64,000 bases of DNA from Georgenia_B sunbinii. Its GTDB lineage: Bacteria; Actinomycetota; Actinomycetes; Actinomycetales; Actinomycetaceae. The stretch is taken from assembly GCF_036421855.1 (NCBI RefSeq), contig NZ_JAZGOK010000001.1; one strand, written 5' to 3'. Within the stretch, counting starts at the first letter, position 1, and the number at the start of each line of letters is the position of its first letter. Below are positions 1 through 8,466 of the stretch, piece after piece. The notes below the pieces were generated by a model. It was not told where the DNA came from and did not search any database. It saw only the letters and a program-made list of their open reading frames with translations. A program made the position numbers and the translations under genes.

Positions 1-141
1 AGGTGCCGGCTTGTCCGGGTCGCGCGCCAGGCCGGCACGCTTGAGCTCCCGTCCGCGGTGCTCGGGCACGTCGACGACGTCGCCCTTCTTGTGCTTCGTG
101 CCGTCCGGGCCGGTCCACGGCCAGGCAAGCTGAACCTTCAT
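1..141 (-). CDS. Small phage protein, partial (runs off the left edge)
   Basis: The start is the ATG at 141-139 with a good AAGGAG site just upstream; 47 codons are visible before the window ends. The visible part begins MKVQLAWPWTGPDG and contains a KKGDVVDVPEHRGREL stretch. This resembles short actinophage proteins that carry a value/position-type beta domain ending in an 'AGLA' motif. It follows the presumed tail terminator gene, so it belongs to the head-tail or tail region. No enzyme motif is visible and the function is unknown. Confidence 0.7.
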   Translation of the reverse strand, partial: MKVQLAWPWTGPDGTKHKKGDVVDVPEHRGRELKRAGLARDPDKPAP

Positions 142-178
142 GTCGTTCTCCTTGGTTGTTGTTCTCCACTGGCCGACC

Positions 179-195
179 GTCTCGATTCCCTAGAC
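179..195. promoter_or_regulatory. Dispersed 17-bp operator, copy 1
   Basis: GTCTCGATTCCCTAGAC matches the prophage-wide consensus GTCYAGnnnnnCTRGAC. It lies in the 67-bp gap between the tail terminator gene (stop at 209) and the next tail gene. It also overlaps a small hairpin (GACCGTCT at 175-182 with AGACGGTC at 192-199), so it may act within a terminated or roadblocked intergenic site. Confidence 0.6.
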
Positions 196-208
196 GGTCC
201 GGGCACGC

Positions 209-589
209 CTACCGCGGCGCACGAATCCACAGCCGGCGCGTGAATGTGAACCGCGGCCGGCTACTCAGGTCGTCGGGCAGGCTGACGATCCCGCCCACGT
301 CCTCGAGGCGATGCAACGAGCCAGCACCGCCCGGAAGCCGCTGCGCGTTGCGCAGCGCGTCGTACACGTCCCACGCCTCGTGCGCCAGCCGCTCCGCGTC
401 CCGGTTCGTGACCCCCCACGCCTCCGTGGTGAGCTCCGGCGCGTCCCCGATCCGTCCCCAGCGACCGCCGCCGGTGCGCTGCACCGTGACGAACCGCCCG
501 TCCGGTCGATGCGCCGGCACCCGATCCGACACCGGCACGCCCAGCACCCGGTGCAGCTCGGTGACCACGAGCCCAACGGCGTCGATCAT
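209..589 (-). CDS. Putative tail terminator / tail completion protein
   Basis: 126 residues. It is the last of four small genes that follow the capsid in the order typical of HK97-like siphophages (adaptor, stopper, gp10-like, terminator). The N-terminal helix followed by a beta strand, VPAHRPDGRFVTVQRTGGG, is the pattern of tail terminator/minor tail proteins that form the ring capping the tail tube. It overlaps the upstream gene by 4 bp (586-589), so translation is coupled. The name rests on order and pattern, not on a diagnostic motif. Confidence 0.65.
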   Translation of the reverse strand: MIDAVGLVVTELHRVLGVPVSDRVPAHRPDGRFVTVQRTGGGRWGRIGDAPELTTEAWGVTNRDAERLAHEAWDVYDALRNAQRLPGGAGSLHRLEDVGGIVSLPDDLSSRPRFTFTRRLWIRAPR

Positions 590-846
590 CGGCCGGCCTC
601 CTTCGCCCGGGTGAGCACGCGGTCGCGAGCCTCAGCACGCTTCGCCTCCGCCGTCACGGCCTCGACAGCGACGATCGACCGCGGCGACCCGCCGTAGCGG
701 CCCTGCCAGGTCTTGGGCTCGAACCCGTCCCCCGCGGCCGACGCGATCCGCCGACCCCGCGCTTGCAGGTCCTCCGTCACTTCCTTGCCCGTCAGCAGCG
801 CCGTGAACCCCTCGGGGATGAGCTCGAGCCTGAACTTCTTAGCCAC
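586..846 (-). CDS. HK97 gp10-like head-tail joining protein
   Basis: 86 residues, basic at the start (MAKKFRLEL) and rich in Ala/Arg/Glu at the C-terminus (VTAEAKRAEARDRVL). Its small size and its place between the stopper and the terminator fit the short 'gp10' type proteins of the connector-tail interface. It overlaps the downstream gene by 4 bp and lies 2 bp from the upstream gene. Functional assignment is by position. Confidence 0.6.
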   Translation of the reverse strand: MAKKFRLELIPEGFTALLTGKEVTEDLQARGRRIASAAGDGFEPKTWQGRYGGSPRSIVAVEAVTAEAKRAEARDRVLTRAKEAGR

Positions 847-848
847 CG

Positions 849-1205
849 CTACCCCTCCCAGCGCTTGCCGAGCAGCGACGTGTGATCCAGCGACCCGGTG
901 GCCGATCGGAAGATGCGCGGCTCCCCGATGACCTCGTAGTCGCGCCCCGGATGACCGGGCCGACGCAGCCGCGCGAACGGCGGCACGTCGACCACCGCCG
1001 GCGCGCGGACCTCGACCGAGCCCTGCGTGGCCTCTCGATCCGCCGTCCGCTCCTCAGCCGACAGCGGCTCGACGATGCAGTGCGGCACGTCGACGAGCTT
1101 CGCCGGCGGCTTCGACCAGTCCGGGATGGACGACCCCCGCTCCTCGACCATCTCGGGGATGACGAGCTGGATCGTCTCGACGTTCTCCCACGACGCGAAC
1201 AGCAC
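849..1205 (-). CDS. Putative head-tail stopper / neck protein
   Basis: 118 residues. The protein is beta-rich, with the late motif RPGHPGRDYEVIGEPRIFRS, which resembles SPP1 gp16-type head-closure (stopper) proteins. Those often end in a conserved 'G..y.V.G.p..w..p.tg...g' segment followed by a tryptophan; here the end is ATGSLDHTSLLGKRWEG. It lies directly downstream of the connector adaptor gene, which supports the call. Confidence 0.65.
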   Translation of the reverse strand: MLFASWENVETIQLVIPEMVEERGSSIPDWSKPPAKLVDVPHCIVEPLSAEERTADREATQGSVEVRAPAVVDVPPFARLRRPGHPGRDYEVIGEPRIFRSATGSLDHTSLLGKRWEG

Positions 1206-1217
1206 AGCGCCCCCCTT

Positions 1218-1820
1218 CTACGTGATGCGGAACGGTGCGAGCAGGTCCTGGTCACGCTCGAGCAGCGTCAGGCCACCGGACACGCCCGGCGCGGTCGTTG
1301 CCCACGAGACAGCGACCTGCCCGGCCTGCTCGCGCGTAGCGCCCATCGGCGAGGACAGCGCCAGCGCCGCGGCCTGTAGGACCACCTGGGCGGCGTCGCC
1401 GGCCTCGTGCGGATGGAAGCCGTGCTGCACCCTCACCCGCAGCCGGCCGAGCCGGTCCGTGAACCGGCCGCCGTGCCGCAGCTCGAGCGCCCCGGACGCC
1501 GACCAGTCGAGCCGGTCCGGCCCGATCATCTGCCCGGCGTTGTCGACCTCGAGCACGTCGCGCAGCCGCATCGTGTCGAGCAGCACCCGCATCGCTCCGC
1601 GGGCATCGTCGACGACCAGTGTCTGCTCGAGCACCGGCGCGATATGCCAGCCGCACCACCGGCGCACCCCGGCCGACGCCCCAGCGAGCAGCAGCGCCAC
1701 TCGGGGGTCGTCGACCGGGAGCCGGCCCTTCGACCATCCCGCCAGCGCGTCCGGCGTGGCGAGGGGAGGCAGCTTGAACAGCTCGTCCTCCGGGTTGATA
1801 ACCCGCGTCACGTCGTCCAC
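1218..1820 (-). CDS. Head-tail connector (adaptor) protein
   Basis: 200 residues. The segment DPRVALLLAGASAGVRRWCGWHIAPV, with a helix-rich N-terminus, is typical of gp6/gp15-type head-tail adaptors that dock under the portal ring. The C-terminal part is beta-rich and ends in an Arg/Asp-rich tail. It follows the capsid and the acidic-repeat protein, as expected for a connector gene. Confidence 0.7.
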   Translation of the reverse strand: MDDVTRVINPEDELFKLPPLATPDALAGWSKGRLPVDDPRVALLLAGASAGVRRWCGWHIAPVLEQTLVVDDARGAMRVLLDTMRLRDVLEVDNAGQMIGPDRLDWSASGALELRHGGRFTDRLGRLRVRVQHGFHPHEAGDAAQVVLQAAALALSSPMGATREQAGQVAVSWATTAPGVSGGLTLLERDQDLLAPFRIT

Positions 1821-1839
1821 AACCGCCTCCCCTCGTCGA

Positions 1840-2241
1840 TCACTTGCCGGCCCGCGCCTTGTTGACCGGACGGCGCGCCTTGTTCGCCGGCGGCTTGGCC
1901 GCGGCCTTCTCCTCCGGCCCCTCGTCCGGCCCCTCGTCCGGTCCCTCGTCCGGTCCCTCGTCCGGCTCGTCAGGAGACGCTGCGGACGGTGCCGTCGCCG
2001 GCGTGACCGCCGAGCCGGCGGTCCCCGGGGTCGCCGGGGTCCCGGCCGACGTGGACGACGCCGGCGTGACCGCCGAGCCCGCCGTCGCCGGCGAGGCCGG
2101 CGCGCCGCCCTCGTCGCGCTCCGCGCGGCCGGTGTGCAGCGCGCCCGCGCGCTCCGACAGATGGCCGGTGATCAGCCCCTGCCGCTCAGCGTCACGCTGC
2201 CGGTAGCGCACGCCATTGATGACGACCATGCGGTCCGCCAC
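1840..2241 (-). CDS. Hypothetical phage protein with acidic DEGP repeats
   Basis: 133 residues between the capsid and adaptor genes. The N-terminus (MADRMVVINGVRYRQRDAERQGL) looks like a small ordered domain. The middle is low-complexity Ala/Thr/Pro/Ser, followed by four tandem DEGP units and a Lys/Arg-rich tail. The position just after the capsid gene would suit a capsid-associated decoration or fibre-like protein, but no family is recognised. Confidence 0.65.
   Translation of the reverse strand: MADRMVVINGVRYRQRDAERQGLITGHLSERAGALHTGRAERDEGGAPASPATAGSAVTPASSTSAGTPATPGTAGSAVTPATAPSAASPDEPDEGPDEGPDEGPDEGPEEKAAAKPPANKARRPVNKARAGK
1919..1966 (+). repeat. Four tandem 12-bp repeats (unit CCCTCGTCCGGY)
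   Basis: Four head-to-tail 12-bp units inside the coding sequence of the preceding gene. On the minus strand they encode repeats of Asp-Glu-Gly-Pro. The unit length is a multiple of three, so copy number can change without breaking the frame. Confidence 0.9.
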
Positions 2242-2244
2242 GGC

Positions 2245-3510
2245 TCAGCCCCCCACCGCGACGCGCGCGATGCGGTTCGGCCGCCAGATGACCTGCATAG
2301 CCGACAGCTCCGCGCGGACGTACACCATGTTCCGCTGCGCGTAGTCCTTGTGCTGGTTGAACGCCAGCACGGACAGCCCCTCGGTGTCGAGCAGCGCGAT
2401 CTGCCGGAAGTCACCGAGCAGGAACTCACCCGGCGAGACCCGCTCCGACGTGACCCGCGGGCGACCCCACAGCGTGCCCGGCCCCTGCGAGAACGGGCCG
2501 TTGCCGTAGAACCGGCCCTCCGCGTCCTGCATGAGGTCGATGTCCTCCTCGTCCTCCGGGTTGAGGACGATCGCCTGCACCGTGCCGCCCGGGGCCCGCA
2601 GGATCGGCGTCATGCCACGCCGCACGGCCTTGATCTTGTCGAGGGTGGTCGCACCGCTCGCGTAGTTGACCTCCCGCACGCCGGTGGTGTGCAGCAGGCC
2701 GCGCGGCTCGCCGTCCTCACCGGTGCCGTTGATGAGCTTGTCCTCGATCAGCGCGTCGAGCGAGTAGCCGAGCTCCTGGTCCATGTACGACGCGAACGCC
2801 GGCCCGTTGCGGAGCAGCTTGTTCGTGACGTCGTAGCCATCCGCGTAGGTGTACTCCTTCGCGTCCGCGAGCCGCGTCTCGATGCCGCTCGTCGGCTTGA
2901 GCGCGGCGTCGTCCGTCCCGCTCGTCGCCTCCGGCACGATCGCCGCGTTCCGCTCCACGTTGACGACCTGCACGTAGTCGAAGTCGCCGTCCGAGGTGCC
3001 CTTGCTGATGAGGTCCAGGAACGTCAGCCGGTCCCGCTCGACCATGTCGACGGTGGGGTACCGCGTGTCCTGCCGGCGCGCGACCGGCGAGGTGAGCGCC
3101 TTCGCGCCGAAGTACTCGTCCATCGTGCCGAGCTTGACGCGCCCGATGCTGATGGGCGAGCCGGTACCGACGCCGCCCGGGTTCTGCGACTTCCAGTGCT
3201 TGAACGCCTCCGACTTGAGGAACCGGCCGCCGAACGTGGCGCGGTCCTTCACCTCGATACGGCCGCCCTTAGTCTCGGGGCCCGGCGCGTCCAGCACCTC
3301 CTCGTCGACGGCCTCGCCGGCGAGCTCGTCGAGCAGCGCGGCGTTCTTCTCGCCGGCCTCGATCTGCCGCTTGAGGTCACGGGCCTCGTCGAGGTGCCCG
3401 CGGACCTTGGTCTGCTCGTCGTCGGTGAGGTCACGGCCGGCCGTCTGGGCCACGGTGACGATGTCCTGTGCCGCCTTGAGTGCGGCGGCACGCATTGCCT
3501 TGAGGTTCAC
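2245..3510 (-). CDS. Major capsid protein, HK97 fold
   Basis: 421 residues, normal for the phage major capsid (HK97 gp5) family. Residues about 1-75 form a charged coiled-coil 'delta' scaffold region, which is normally removed by the prohead protease encoded just upstream. The rest is the capsid domain, with the usual GTGEDGEPRGLL and NPEDEEDIDLMQDAEGRFYG segments and the late LLGDFRQIALLDTEGLSV strand. It lies directly after the protease gene in the same operon and, with the terminase and portal, identifies the head module. Confidence 0.93.
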   Translation of the reverse strand: MNLKAMRAAALKAAQDIVTVAQTAGRDLTDDEQTKVRGHLDEARDLKRQIEAGEKNAALLDELAGEAVDEEVLDAPGPETKGGRIEVKDRATFGGRFLKSEAFKHWKSQNPGGVGTGSPISIGRVKLGTMDEYFGAKALTSPVARRQDTRYPTVDMVERDRLTFLDLISKGTSDGDFDYVQVVNVERNAAIVPEATSGTDDAALKPTSGIETRLADAKEYTYADGYDVTNKLLRNGPAFASYMDQELGYSLDALIEDKLINGTGEDGEPRGLLHTTGVREVNYASGATTLDKIKAVRRGMTPILRAPGGTVQAIVLNPEDEEDIDLMQDAEGRFYGNGPFSQGPGTLWGRPRVTSERVSPGEFLLGDFRQIALLDTEGLSVLAFNQHKDYAQRNMVYVRAELSAMQVIWRPNRIARVAVGG

Positions 3511-3534
3511 GCCTCGTCCTTTCTCCGGGCCGGC

Positions 3535-4290
3535 TCAGCCGGCCGCTTCGATTTCGATCTGTGCCGCCAGGACTCGCAGCGACCTCGAGCCCGGCTCCTC
3601 CGACTTGCCGCCCCCGGCGGCCTCGTCGTTGGCCGGCCCCTTGCCGTGCTTCGCCTGGTCGTCTGTTGCCGCGGCCGCGTCGATCACGCGGCCGATGGCC
3701 TCCTGCGCAGTGCGCAGGGAGTCGATGTGCTTGGCCGCGAGCACGCGGCCCTCCTTCACGCCCACAGCCAGCCCGCGAGCGACGTGCCCGGCAGCCTTGA
3801 CCGCCAGCAGCTCCGTCTCCTGGTTCGCCCCAATCGGGGTCGGGCCGACCTCGTACAGCGCGAGCTTGCGCAGCTCGAACACGTCCTCGCCGTCGTGCTT
3901 CGCCGGGCCCGCGTCGAGCACGTCATACGCGAACGAGAACTGCGTGACGAGCCGCCGCTTGAGCAGCCCGTGGACCTTGCGCGCCTTGCTCGTCACCGGC
4001 TCGTCGTCGCCGAGCAGCAGCCGAGCCTTGACCCACAGCCCCTCGTCGACCTCGCGCGCCTCGAGCACTTCGCCGATGAGGTAGTCGGGGTCATCCATCC
4101 GGTGCGACCAGTAGACCGGGATCGGATCGCCCCGCGTCTCCCAATCGTCGAGCGTGTCCGCGAACGCGCCCTTAACGACGACGTCGCCGTAGCTGTCGAC
4201 GTTGCCGAACACCGAGACGATCGCCTCAAACGTCCCGTCGTCGTTGTCGCCGGCCGCCTTGATGCGCACCGGGTAGGACTTCACCAGCAT
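3535..4290 (-). CDS. Prohead protease (HK97 family)
   Basis: 251 residues from the ATG at 4290 (MLVKSYPVRI). An upstream in-frame ATG would overlap the portal gene without need. The YWSHRMDDPDYLIGEV segment supplies the His and VTQFSFAYDVL the Ser expected for the U35/S78 assembly protease. The enzyme matures the capsid by cutting the delta domain. The C-terminal 80 residues are a charged tail, probably self-cleaved. It lies between portal and capsid, the classic order. Confidence 0.88.
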   Translation of the reverse strand: MLVKSYPVRIKAAGDNDDGTFEAIVSVFGNVDSYGDVVVKGAFADTLDDWETRGDPIPVYWSHRMDDPDYLIGEVLEAREVDEGLWVKARLLLGDDEPVTSKARKVHGLLKRRLVTQFSFAYDVLDAGPAKHDGEDVFELRKLALYEVGPTPIGANQETELLAVKAAGHVARGLAVGVKEGRVLAAKHIDSLRTAQEAIGRVIDAAAATDDQAKHGKGPANDEAAGGGKSEEPGSRSLRVLAAQIEIEAAG

Positions 4291-4304
4291 GGTTTCCCTC
4301 TCTC

Positions 4305-6263
4305 TCAGTCCGGCACGGTGACTTCGACACCGCACATGCACCCGGCGACCTCGTCAGCACCGCCGGCCGGATCGCCCGGCCAGTTCATGCCGTTGCTGAA
4401 CGCCTCATCGATCTGCACCGTCTCGCCGTCCATCGCGGCGTGAGATGCCCGCGGATTGCCCGACCGGACGATCCACGTCTTGGTAGCCCGGTCCCGCGCG
4501 AGCTGATAGCCGGCCTCGGTCCGCGCGAACGCCGCGACCGCCGCGACGATCGCCCCGCCGGCCGCGACCGTCCGGGACGACAGCGCGTCCTCGAACACCG
4601 CCGCCGGGTCCGCCTCGTCGTCGCCCGCGTCGCGCGCGCTCACGGCGTCGACGAGCCCGTCGTAGGTGGCCCGGTTGACGAGCCCCGCCCGGGACTCCGC
4701 CACCGCGGACAGGAACTCCTGGGTCCGCTCGGGGTCGTAGTCGCCAGGGGCGAACCCCAGCCGGCGAGCCTGGTCCGGGCCGATCTTGCCGGCAACCTTG
4801 ACCGCGAGCGCGTACAGGTCAGCGGCGAGCTCGGAATCCCACCGGTCCGCCTCCCACCAGTCCTCGCCCCCCGCGCCGATGCGCGAGAGCACCGCGTCGC
4901 GCTGCCGCTTGAAGAACCGCGAGAACACCGCGGCCGCGTCGTCTCGGTAGCCGAGCTCGTCGTCCTCGTCCACCGACTTGCGACCGCCCGGCGTCCGCGA
5001 CGCTTCGCCCCCGGTTTCGCGCGGCGGCCGGCCCGGCGGTGCCTCGCCCGGGATCGTCTGACCGCCCTGGATCATGTTCAGCGGCTCGAGCAGTTCGTCG
5101 CCGCCGTCGATCGCCGGCAGGTTCCGCAACGCGCGGCCCTCGTTCCGAGTCATGTACGGCGCACCGACAGCCGAGCCGATCGCCTGCGCCTGGTCCTCGA
5201 ACGCACCGCGCAGCTTCGACTCGACGTGCGCCTCGATGTACATGCCCGAGCCCGGCCCCTCGACGAGCTCGACGAGCGACCGCAGGACGTGCTCGAGCTG
5301 CACGATGTACGACCCGAGCCCGTCGACGTACAGCGCCTGCCGGTACGCCTTGACGTTGGCGAACGTGCCCTCCCGCGCTCCGACGAGCTCGGGGGCGATG
5401 TGGTACGCCGAGGCGACCTCGACGTCCGTCAGCCGGCGGCCCTCGAGGTCGAGCGTGTCCTTCGGCGACAGCGGCCGGCGGTCCTTCCACGTCATGCCGT
5501 CGTCGAGCAGCATCGTGCCGCCCTCGTCCGGCCCGCCCCTCGTCGCCGACCGCAGCTGGTTCATGAACCGCGAGCGCGCCTCCTTGGACGGCCACGCGGT
5601 CCCGCGCTCCACCACACCGGTGCCGCGCATCGAGTTCGCCCACACCGAGCGCCGGTACGCGACCGACTCCGAGTGCTCCGCGAGCAGGTCCTCGAGGACC
5701 TTGAGCGGCGAGGTGCCACCCGCGCCCGACGATGCGTAGCCGGCATCGAGCAGGAACTGCTCCGGGGCCGTCCGGACCCACCGCCGGTCGCGCTCACTCC
5801 ACAGCCGGACGCCCACGATCCGGTCGAAGTGATCCGACGACAGCGAGAACTTCCGCGCCGGGATGCGCACGAGCTGCCACCGGCCGCCCTCGAGCTTGGG
5901 CATGATCGCGTACCGGTCGTGCAGCAGCCCGTCGAGGATGACCTTGTACCAGAACCGGAACGGCGACTCCCCCGGCGCGGTACTCGGGTTGCGCATGAGC
6001 TCCGCGAGCGGCCCATCGGTCACCCGTCGCCGGTCCGTGTCCGACACGCGCTGGAACACGTGCAGCGGGATCGCTGCGAGGTTCCGCGCCATAAAGTCCG
6101 TCACCTTGTGCACGGACGGCTGCGAGCTCCACGCGTCCGGCGCGCGCGTCGCGTAGTCGTGCAGCGGGATACCCGCGTCGGGCACGACGACGCCGAGCTC
6201 GTTCCCGGTCGTCTCGAGGTGGCTCGACAGCTCGCCGAGCGTCTGAAAGTAGGCCACTGTCAC
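4305..6263 (-). CDS. Portal protein fused to a MuF-like head morphogenesis domain
   Basis: 652 residues, far longer than a usual 400-500 residue portal. Residues about 1-400 carry the HK97-type portal (PFRFWYKVILDGLLHD, MTRNEGRALRNLP). A Pro/Gly/Glu-rich linker follows. The last 200 residues form a MuF-type domain ending in SHAAMDGETVQIDEAFSNG, PGDPAGGADEVAGCMC, the signature of the SPP1 gp7/Mu gpF family. Translation starts at a GTG (6263) that overlaps the stop of the preceding gene (GTGA). The portal forms the DNA entry ring; MuF proteins are packaged minor head proteins, so the fusion would fix their stoichiometry to 12 per head. Confidence 0.9.
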   Translation of the reverse strand: MTVAYFQTLGELSSHLETTGNELGVVVPDAGIPLHDYATRAPDAWSSQPSVHKVTDFMARNLAAIPLHVFQRVSDTDRRRVTDGPLAELMRNPSTAPGESPFRFWYKVILDGLLHDRYAIMPKLEGGRWQLVRIPARKFSLSSDHFDRIVGVRLWSERDRRWVRTAPEQFLLDAGYASSGAGGTSPLKVLEDLLAEHSESVAYRRSVWANSMRGTGVVERGTAWPSKEARSRFMNQLRSATRGGPDEGGTMLLDDGMTWKDRRPLSPKDTLDLEGRRLTDVEVASAYHIAPELVGAREGTFANVKAYRQALYVDGLGSYIVQLEHVLRSLVELVEGPGSGMYIEAHVESKLRGAFEDQAQAIGSAVGAPYMTRNEGRALRNLPAIDGGDELLEPLNMIQGGQTIPGEAPPGRPPRETGGEASRTPGGRKSVDEDDELGYRDDAAAVFSRFFKRQRDAVLSRIGAGGEDWWEADRWDSELAADLYALAVKVAGKIGPDQARRLGFAPGDYDPERTQEFLSAVAESRAGLVNRATYDGLVDAVSARDAGDDEADPAAVFEDALSSRTVAAGGAIVAAVAAFARTEAGYQLARDRATKTWIVRSGNPRASHAAMDGETVQIDEAFSNGMNWPGDPAGGADEVAGCMCGVEVTVPD

Positions 6264-6481
6264 ACCACCTGCAGCCAGTCGACCCGCGACAGCGGCACCA
6301 CGGTGGCACCGTCGACCGGTCGAGCCTCCGCGCTGCCCACCATCGCGTCTGCCCGGTCGATCGTGACCGAGCCCCGCCCGACCGCGACCAGCGTTCCTCG
6401 GAAGGCGATGGCGTCGCCGCCGGCCGTCGTGATGTTCACGACCACGGTCCGCGCGATGGCCGCGCGCAGGTCCTTCTCCAT
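6260..6481 (-). CDS. Small phage protein between terminase and portal
   Basis: 73 residues from the ATG at 6481, chosen because GGGGAAGGGGAT lies just upstream; the longer reading from 6529 would start inside the terminase gene. It is beta-rich with an Lsm-like rhythm (VVNITTAGGDAIAFRGTLVAVG, then VVPLSRVDWLQVV). Comparable small proteins sit before portal genes in many actinophages. Function unknown; translationally coupled to the portal. Confidence 0.68.
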   Translation of the reverse strand: MEKDLRAAIARTVVVNITTAGGDAIAFRGTLVAVGRGSVTIDRADAMVGSAEARPVDGATVVPLSRVDWLQVV

Positions 6482-6497
6482 GCCTATCCCCTTCCCC

Positions 6498-8219
6498 TCA
6501 TGCGAACAGTTCTGCGTCCTCGTCCTCATAGGCCGACCACGGCTCCTCGTCCTCCGGCGGTTGCAGCAGGTAGCCCGCCGCGCCCGTCACCGCGACCAGC
6601 GGCGCGCACCCATACGGCGACGCCTTGCGGTTCCACGCCCACGAGTCGCCGAGCGGCTTCGACACCGCCGTCGTGGCTGCCAGGTTCAGGACCGGCTGCG
6701 AGCGGTGCCACACCCGCATCGGCCGGTCGTCCCACGTCTCCTCGTCCCGCGTGCTCGGAGTCCAGTCGTGAGCGCGCACGGCGTCGTAGAACGCGCCGCA
6801 CCAGCCCCCGAGCTCAGACCCGCCCCACTCGATGACCTCGAGCCCGTCGATCGCTTGCAGCCGCTTGATGAGCGACGACACCGGCGCGCCCCGCGCCTGC
6901 ACCACGACCGGCAGCGGGTCCTCGGGGTCCGCGCGCTCCTCGAACCAGTCGAGCGCCCACTCGACGCCGGTCCGCTGCGCCACTACTTCCACGTGCACGT
7001 CGCCGTCGCGTCGGAAGCCGGCGACCGCGATGTAAGACCGGGTCCGGTCGTGCTCCACGTCCAGGCAGTACATGACCGGCTCGCCAAGCGGCACCGCGGA
7101 CGCCTTGTCCTCGCCGGCCTGCCAAGCCCCCGGCGGGAACGGGCCCTCGTTGCTGCCCTCGTTCCACTGGCACAACACCTCCGGCCGGAACACCTCGACC
7201 TCGGGGTCCGTCGCGCACGCCGAAGCGACCGCACGCTCCCCGATCCCGCCCGGGTGGTTCAGCGACGGGTTGGCCTGCGCCCACTCGCCGCGGTCCCACT
7301 TGTCACAGTCCGGCGTCGCGGACCACTCGAAGATGCCCAGCGCCTCGTCGACCTCGTCGACCTCGAGGCCGGCCTGCTCCATCCCCTCGAGGTCTTCGAG
7401 CTCGAGGTCGAGCCCGTCGTCCTTGTTCAGCCCGTCCGGGTCACCGATCGCGAGGTGAGCCATCCGCCGCAGGTGCCGCAGCACCACCGACGTCGCGTCC
7501 CCCGCGTTGGACAGCGCCCACACCTGCGCATGGGCCCGCGCCATCGTCGTCTTGGTCACCGCGGCCCACGCCTGCCACGACTGGTGCTCGCGCAGCTCGT
7601 CGAGGAGGATCAGGTCCCCCGACAGCCCACGCCCACCCTTCCGCGACGCCGTCTGGACCTTGTACCGCACCGTGCCCACGTCCGGGATCGCGACCTCGAG
7701 CGACTTGCGCCCGTTCGTCTGCACGACGTGCTCGATCATGTCCGCCAGCTCGGGAGTGCCCTCCGCGAGCTCGACGGCTTCCGCCCACACTTCCTCGGCG
7801 AGGTCGAGCGTCTGCGCCGTACCGACCACGAGCCGGTGCTGCATGACGTACAGCCAGAACAGCGCCAGCACCTGCGACAGCGTGGACTTGCCGTTCTGCC
7901 GCGCCACGAGCACCACGACGGTCCGGAACCGCGGCGACCCATCCGGCAGCAGCTCGAGCGCGTGCTTGAGGAGCCACTCCTGCCAGGGGAACAGCGAGAT
8001 CCCGAGAATGTCCCGCGCGAAATCGATCACGGCGAACCCGAGCGTCGTCCGGCGCGTCAGCCGGCGCAGCGGCGGGGTGAACACCCGCGGCTTCTCGCAC
8101 CCGACGACCTTCCGCGCCGGCGCAGTTCGGGCGGTGCCCTTGCTACTACGCGCCCCGCTTGCTCTTGCGCTTGGCGTCGAGCGACGGGATGCCGTCGCGG
8201 AGCTCTGCGAGCTTGCCAC
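6498..8219 (-). CDS. Terminase large subunit
   Basis: 573 residues. The ATPase part has an adenine/Q-like motif FPWQEW (about 78-82), a Walker A variant VARQNGKST (105-113) and a Walker B LILLDELREH (203-212). The C-terminal half has an Asp-rich RNase H-like nuclease segment (YCLDVEHDRT). It drives packaging of DNA through the portal and cuts the genome ends. It overlaps the small subunit gene by 74 bp if the ATG at 8219 is right. The first 40 residues are Ser/Arg/Ala-rich, so a shorter form is possible, but no better start with a ribosome site is seen. Confidence 0.92.
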   Translation of the reverse strand: MASSQSSATASRRSTPSARASGARSSKGTARTAPARKVVGCEKPRVFTPPLRRLTRRTTLGFAVIDFARDILGISLFPWQEWLLKHALELLPDGSPRFRTVVVLVARQNGKSTLSQVLALFWLYVMQHRLVVGTAQTLDLAEEVWAEAVELAEGTPELADMIEHVVQTNGRKSLEVAIPDVGTVRYKVQTASRKGGRGLSGDLILLDELREHQSWQAWAAVTKTTMARAHAQVWALSNAGDATSVVLRHLRRMAHLAIGDPDGLNKDDGLDLELEDLEGMEQAGLEVDEVDEALGIFEWSATPDCDKWDRGEWAQANPSLNHPGGIGERAVASACATDPEVEVFRPEVLCQWNEGSNEGPFPPGAWQAGEDKASAVPLGEPVMYCLDVEHDRTRSYIAVAGFRRDGDVHVEVVAQRTGVEWALDWFEERADPEDPLPVVVQARGAPVSSLIKRLQAIDGLEVIEWGGSELGGWCGAFYDAVRAHDWTPSTRDEETWDDRPMRVWHRSQPVLNLAATTAVSKPLGDSWAWNRKASPYGCAPLVAVTGAAGYLLQPPEDEEPWSAYEDEDAELFA

Positions 8220-8466
8220 CCTCGCCTCCCTTACGAACGCCCAACTTCTCCCGGCCGGCCGGCGTCAGTCCCAGCGCGTCGCACGCCTTGAGGTACAGCG
8301 ACTCCGTCACGTTGTCGAACCGCCCGTCGATCACCGGGAAGTCCGGGTCGTCCATCCGCTCAGCGAGCCGCAGCAGCATCGCCACCGCGCCGCCGTCCGC
8401 GTCCGTGATCGTCCCCGCATCCCGCGCGACCCCGATCGCCTCGTCTGTCTCGTCCCACACGCTCAC
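8146..8466 (-). CDS. Putative terminase small subunit
   Basis: 106 residues. The segment FDNVTESLYLKACDALGLTPAGREKL resembles the C-terminal pattern of actinophage small terminase subunits, which bind packaging-initiation DNA. The tail is Lys/Arg-rich. It lies immediately upstream of and overlaps the large subunit gene. A second candidate of the P27 type is encoded at 10883-11302, so the assignment is not exclusive. Confidence 0.7.
   Translation of the reverse strand: MSVWDETDEAIGVARDAGTITDADGGAVAMLLRLAERMDDPDFPVIDGRFDNVTESLYLKACDALGLTPAGREKLGVRKGGEGGKLAELRDGIPSLDAKRKSKRGA

Noticed and set aside
1919..1966. Possible CRISPR array
   Set aside because: Tandem 12-bp coding units without spacers. 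No cas genes are nearby.
1027..8291. Very long plus-strand open frames (1138 and 1283 codons) opposite the head genes
   Set aside because: They are antisense to clear terminase, portal, protease and capsid genes. Their Arg/Pro-rich translations are typical of high-GC antisense shadows.
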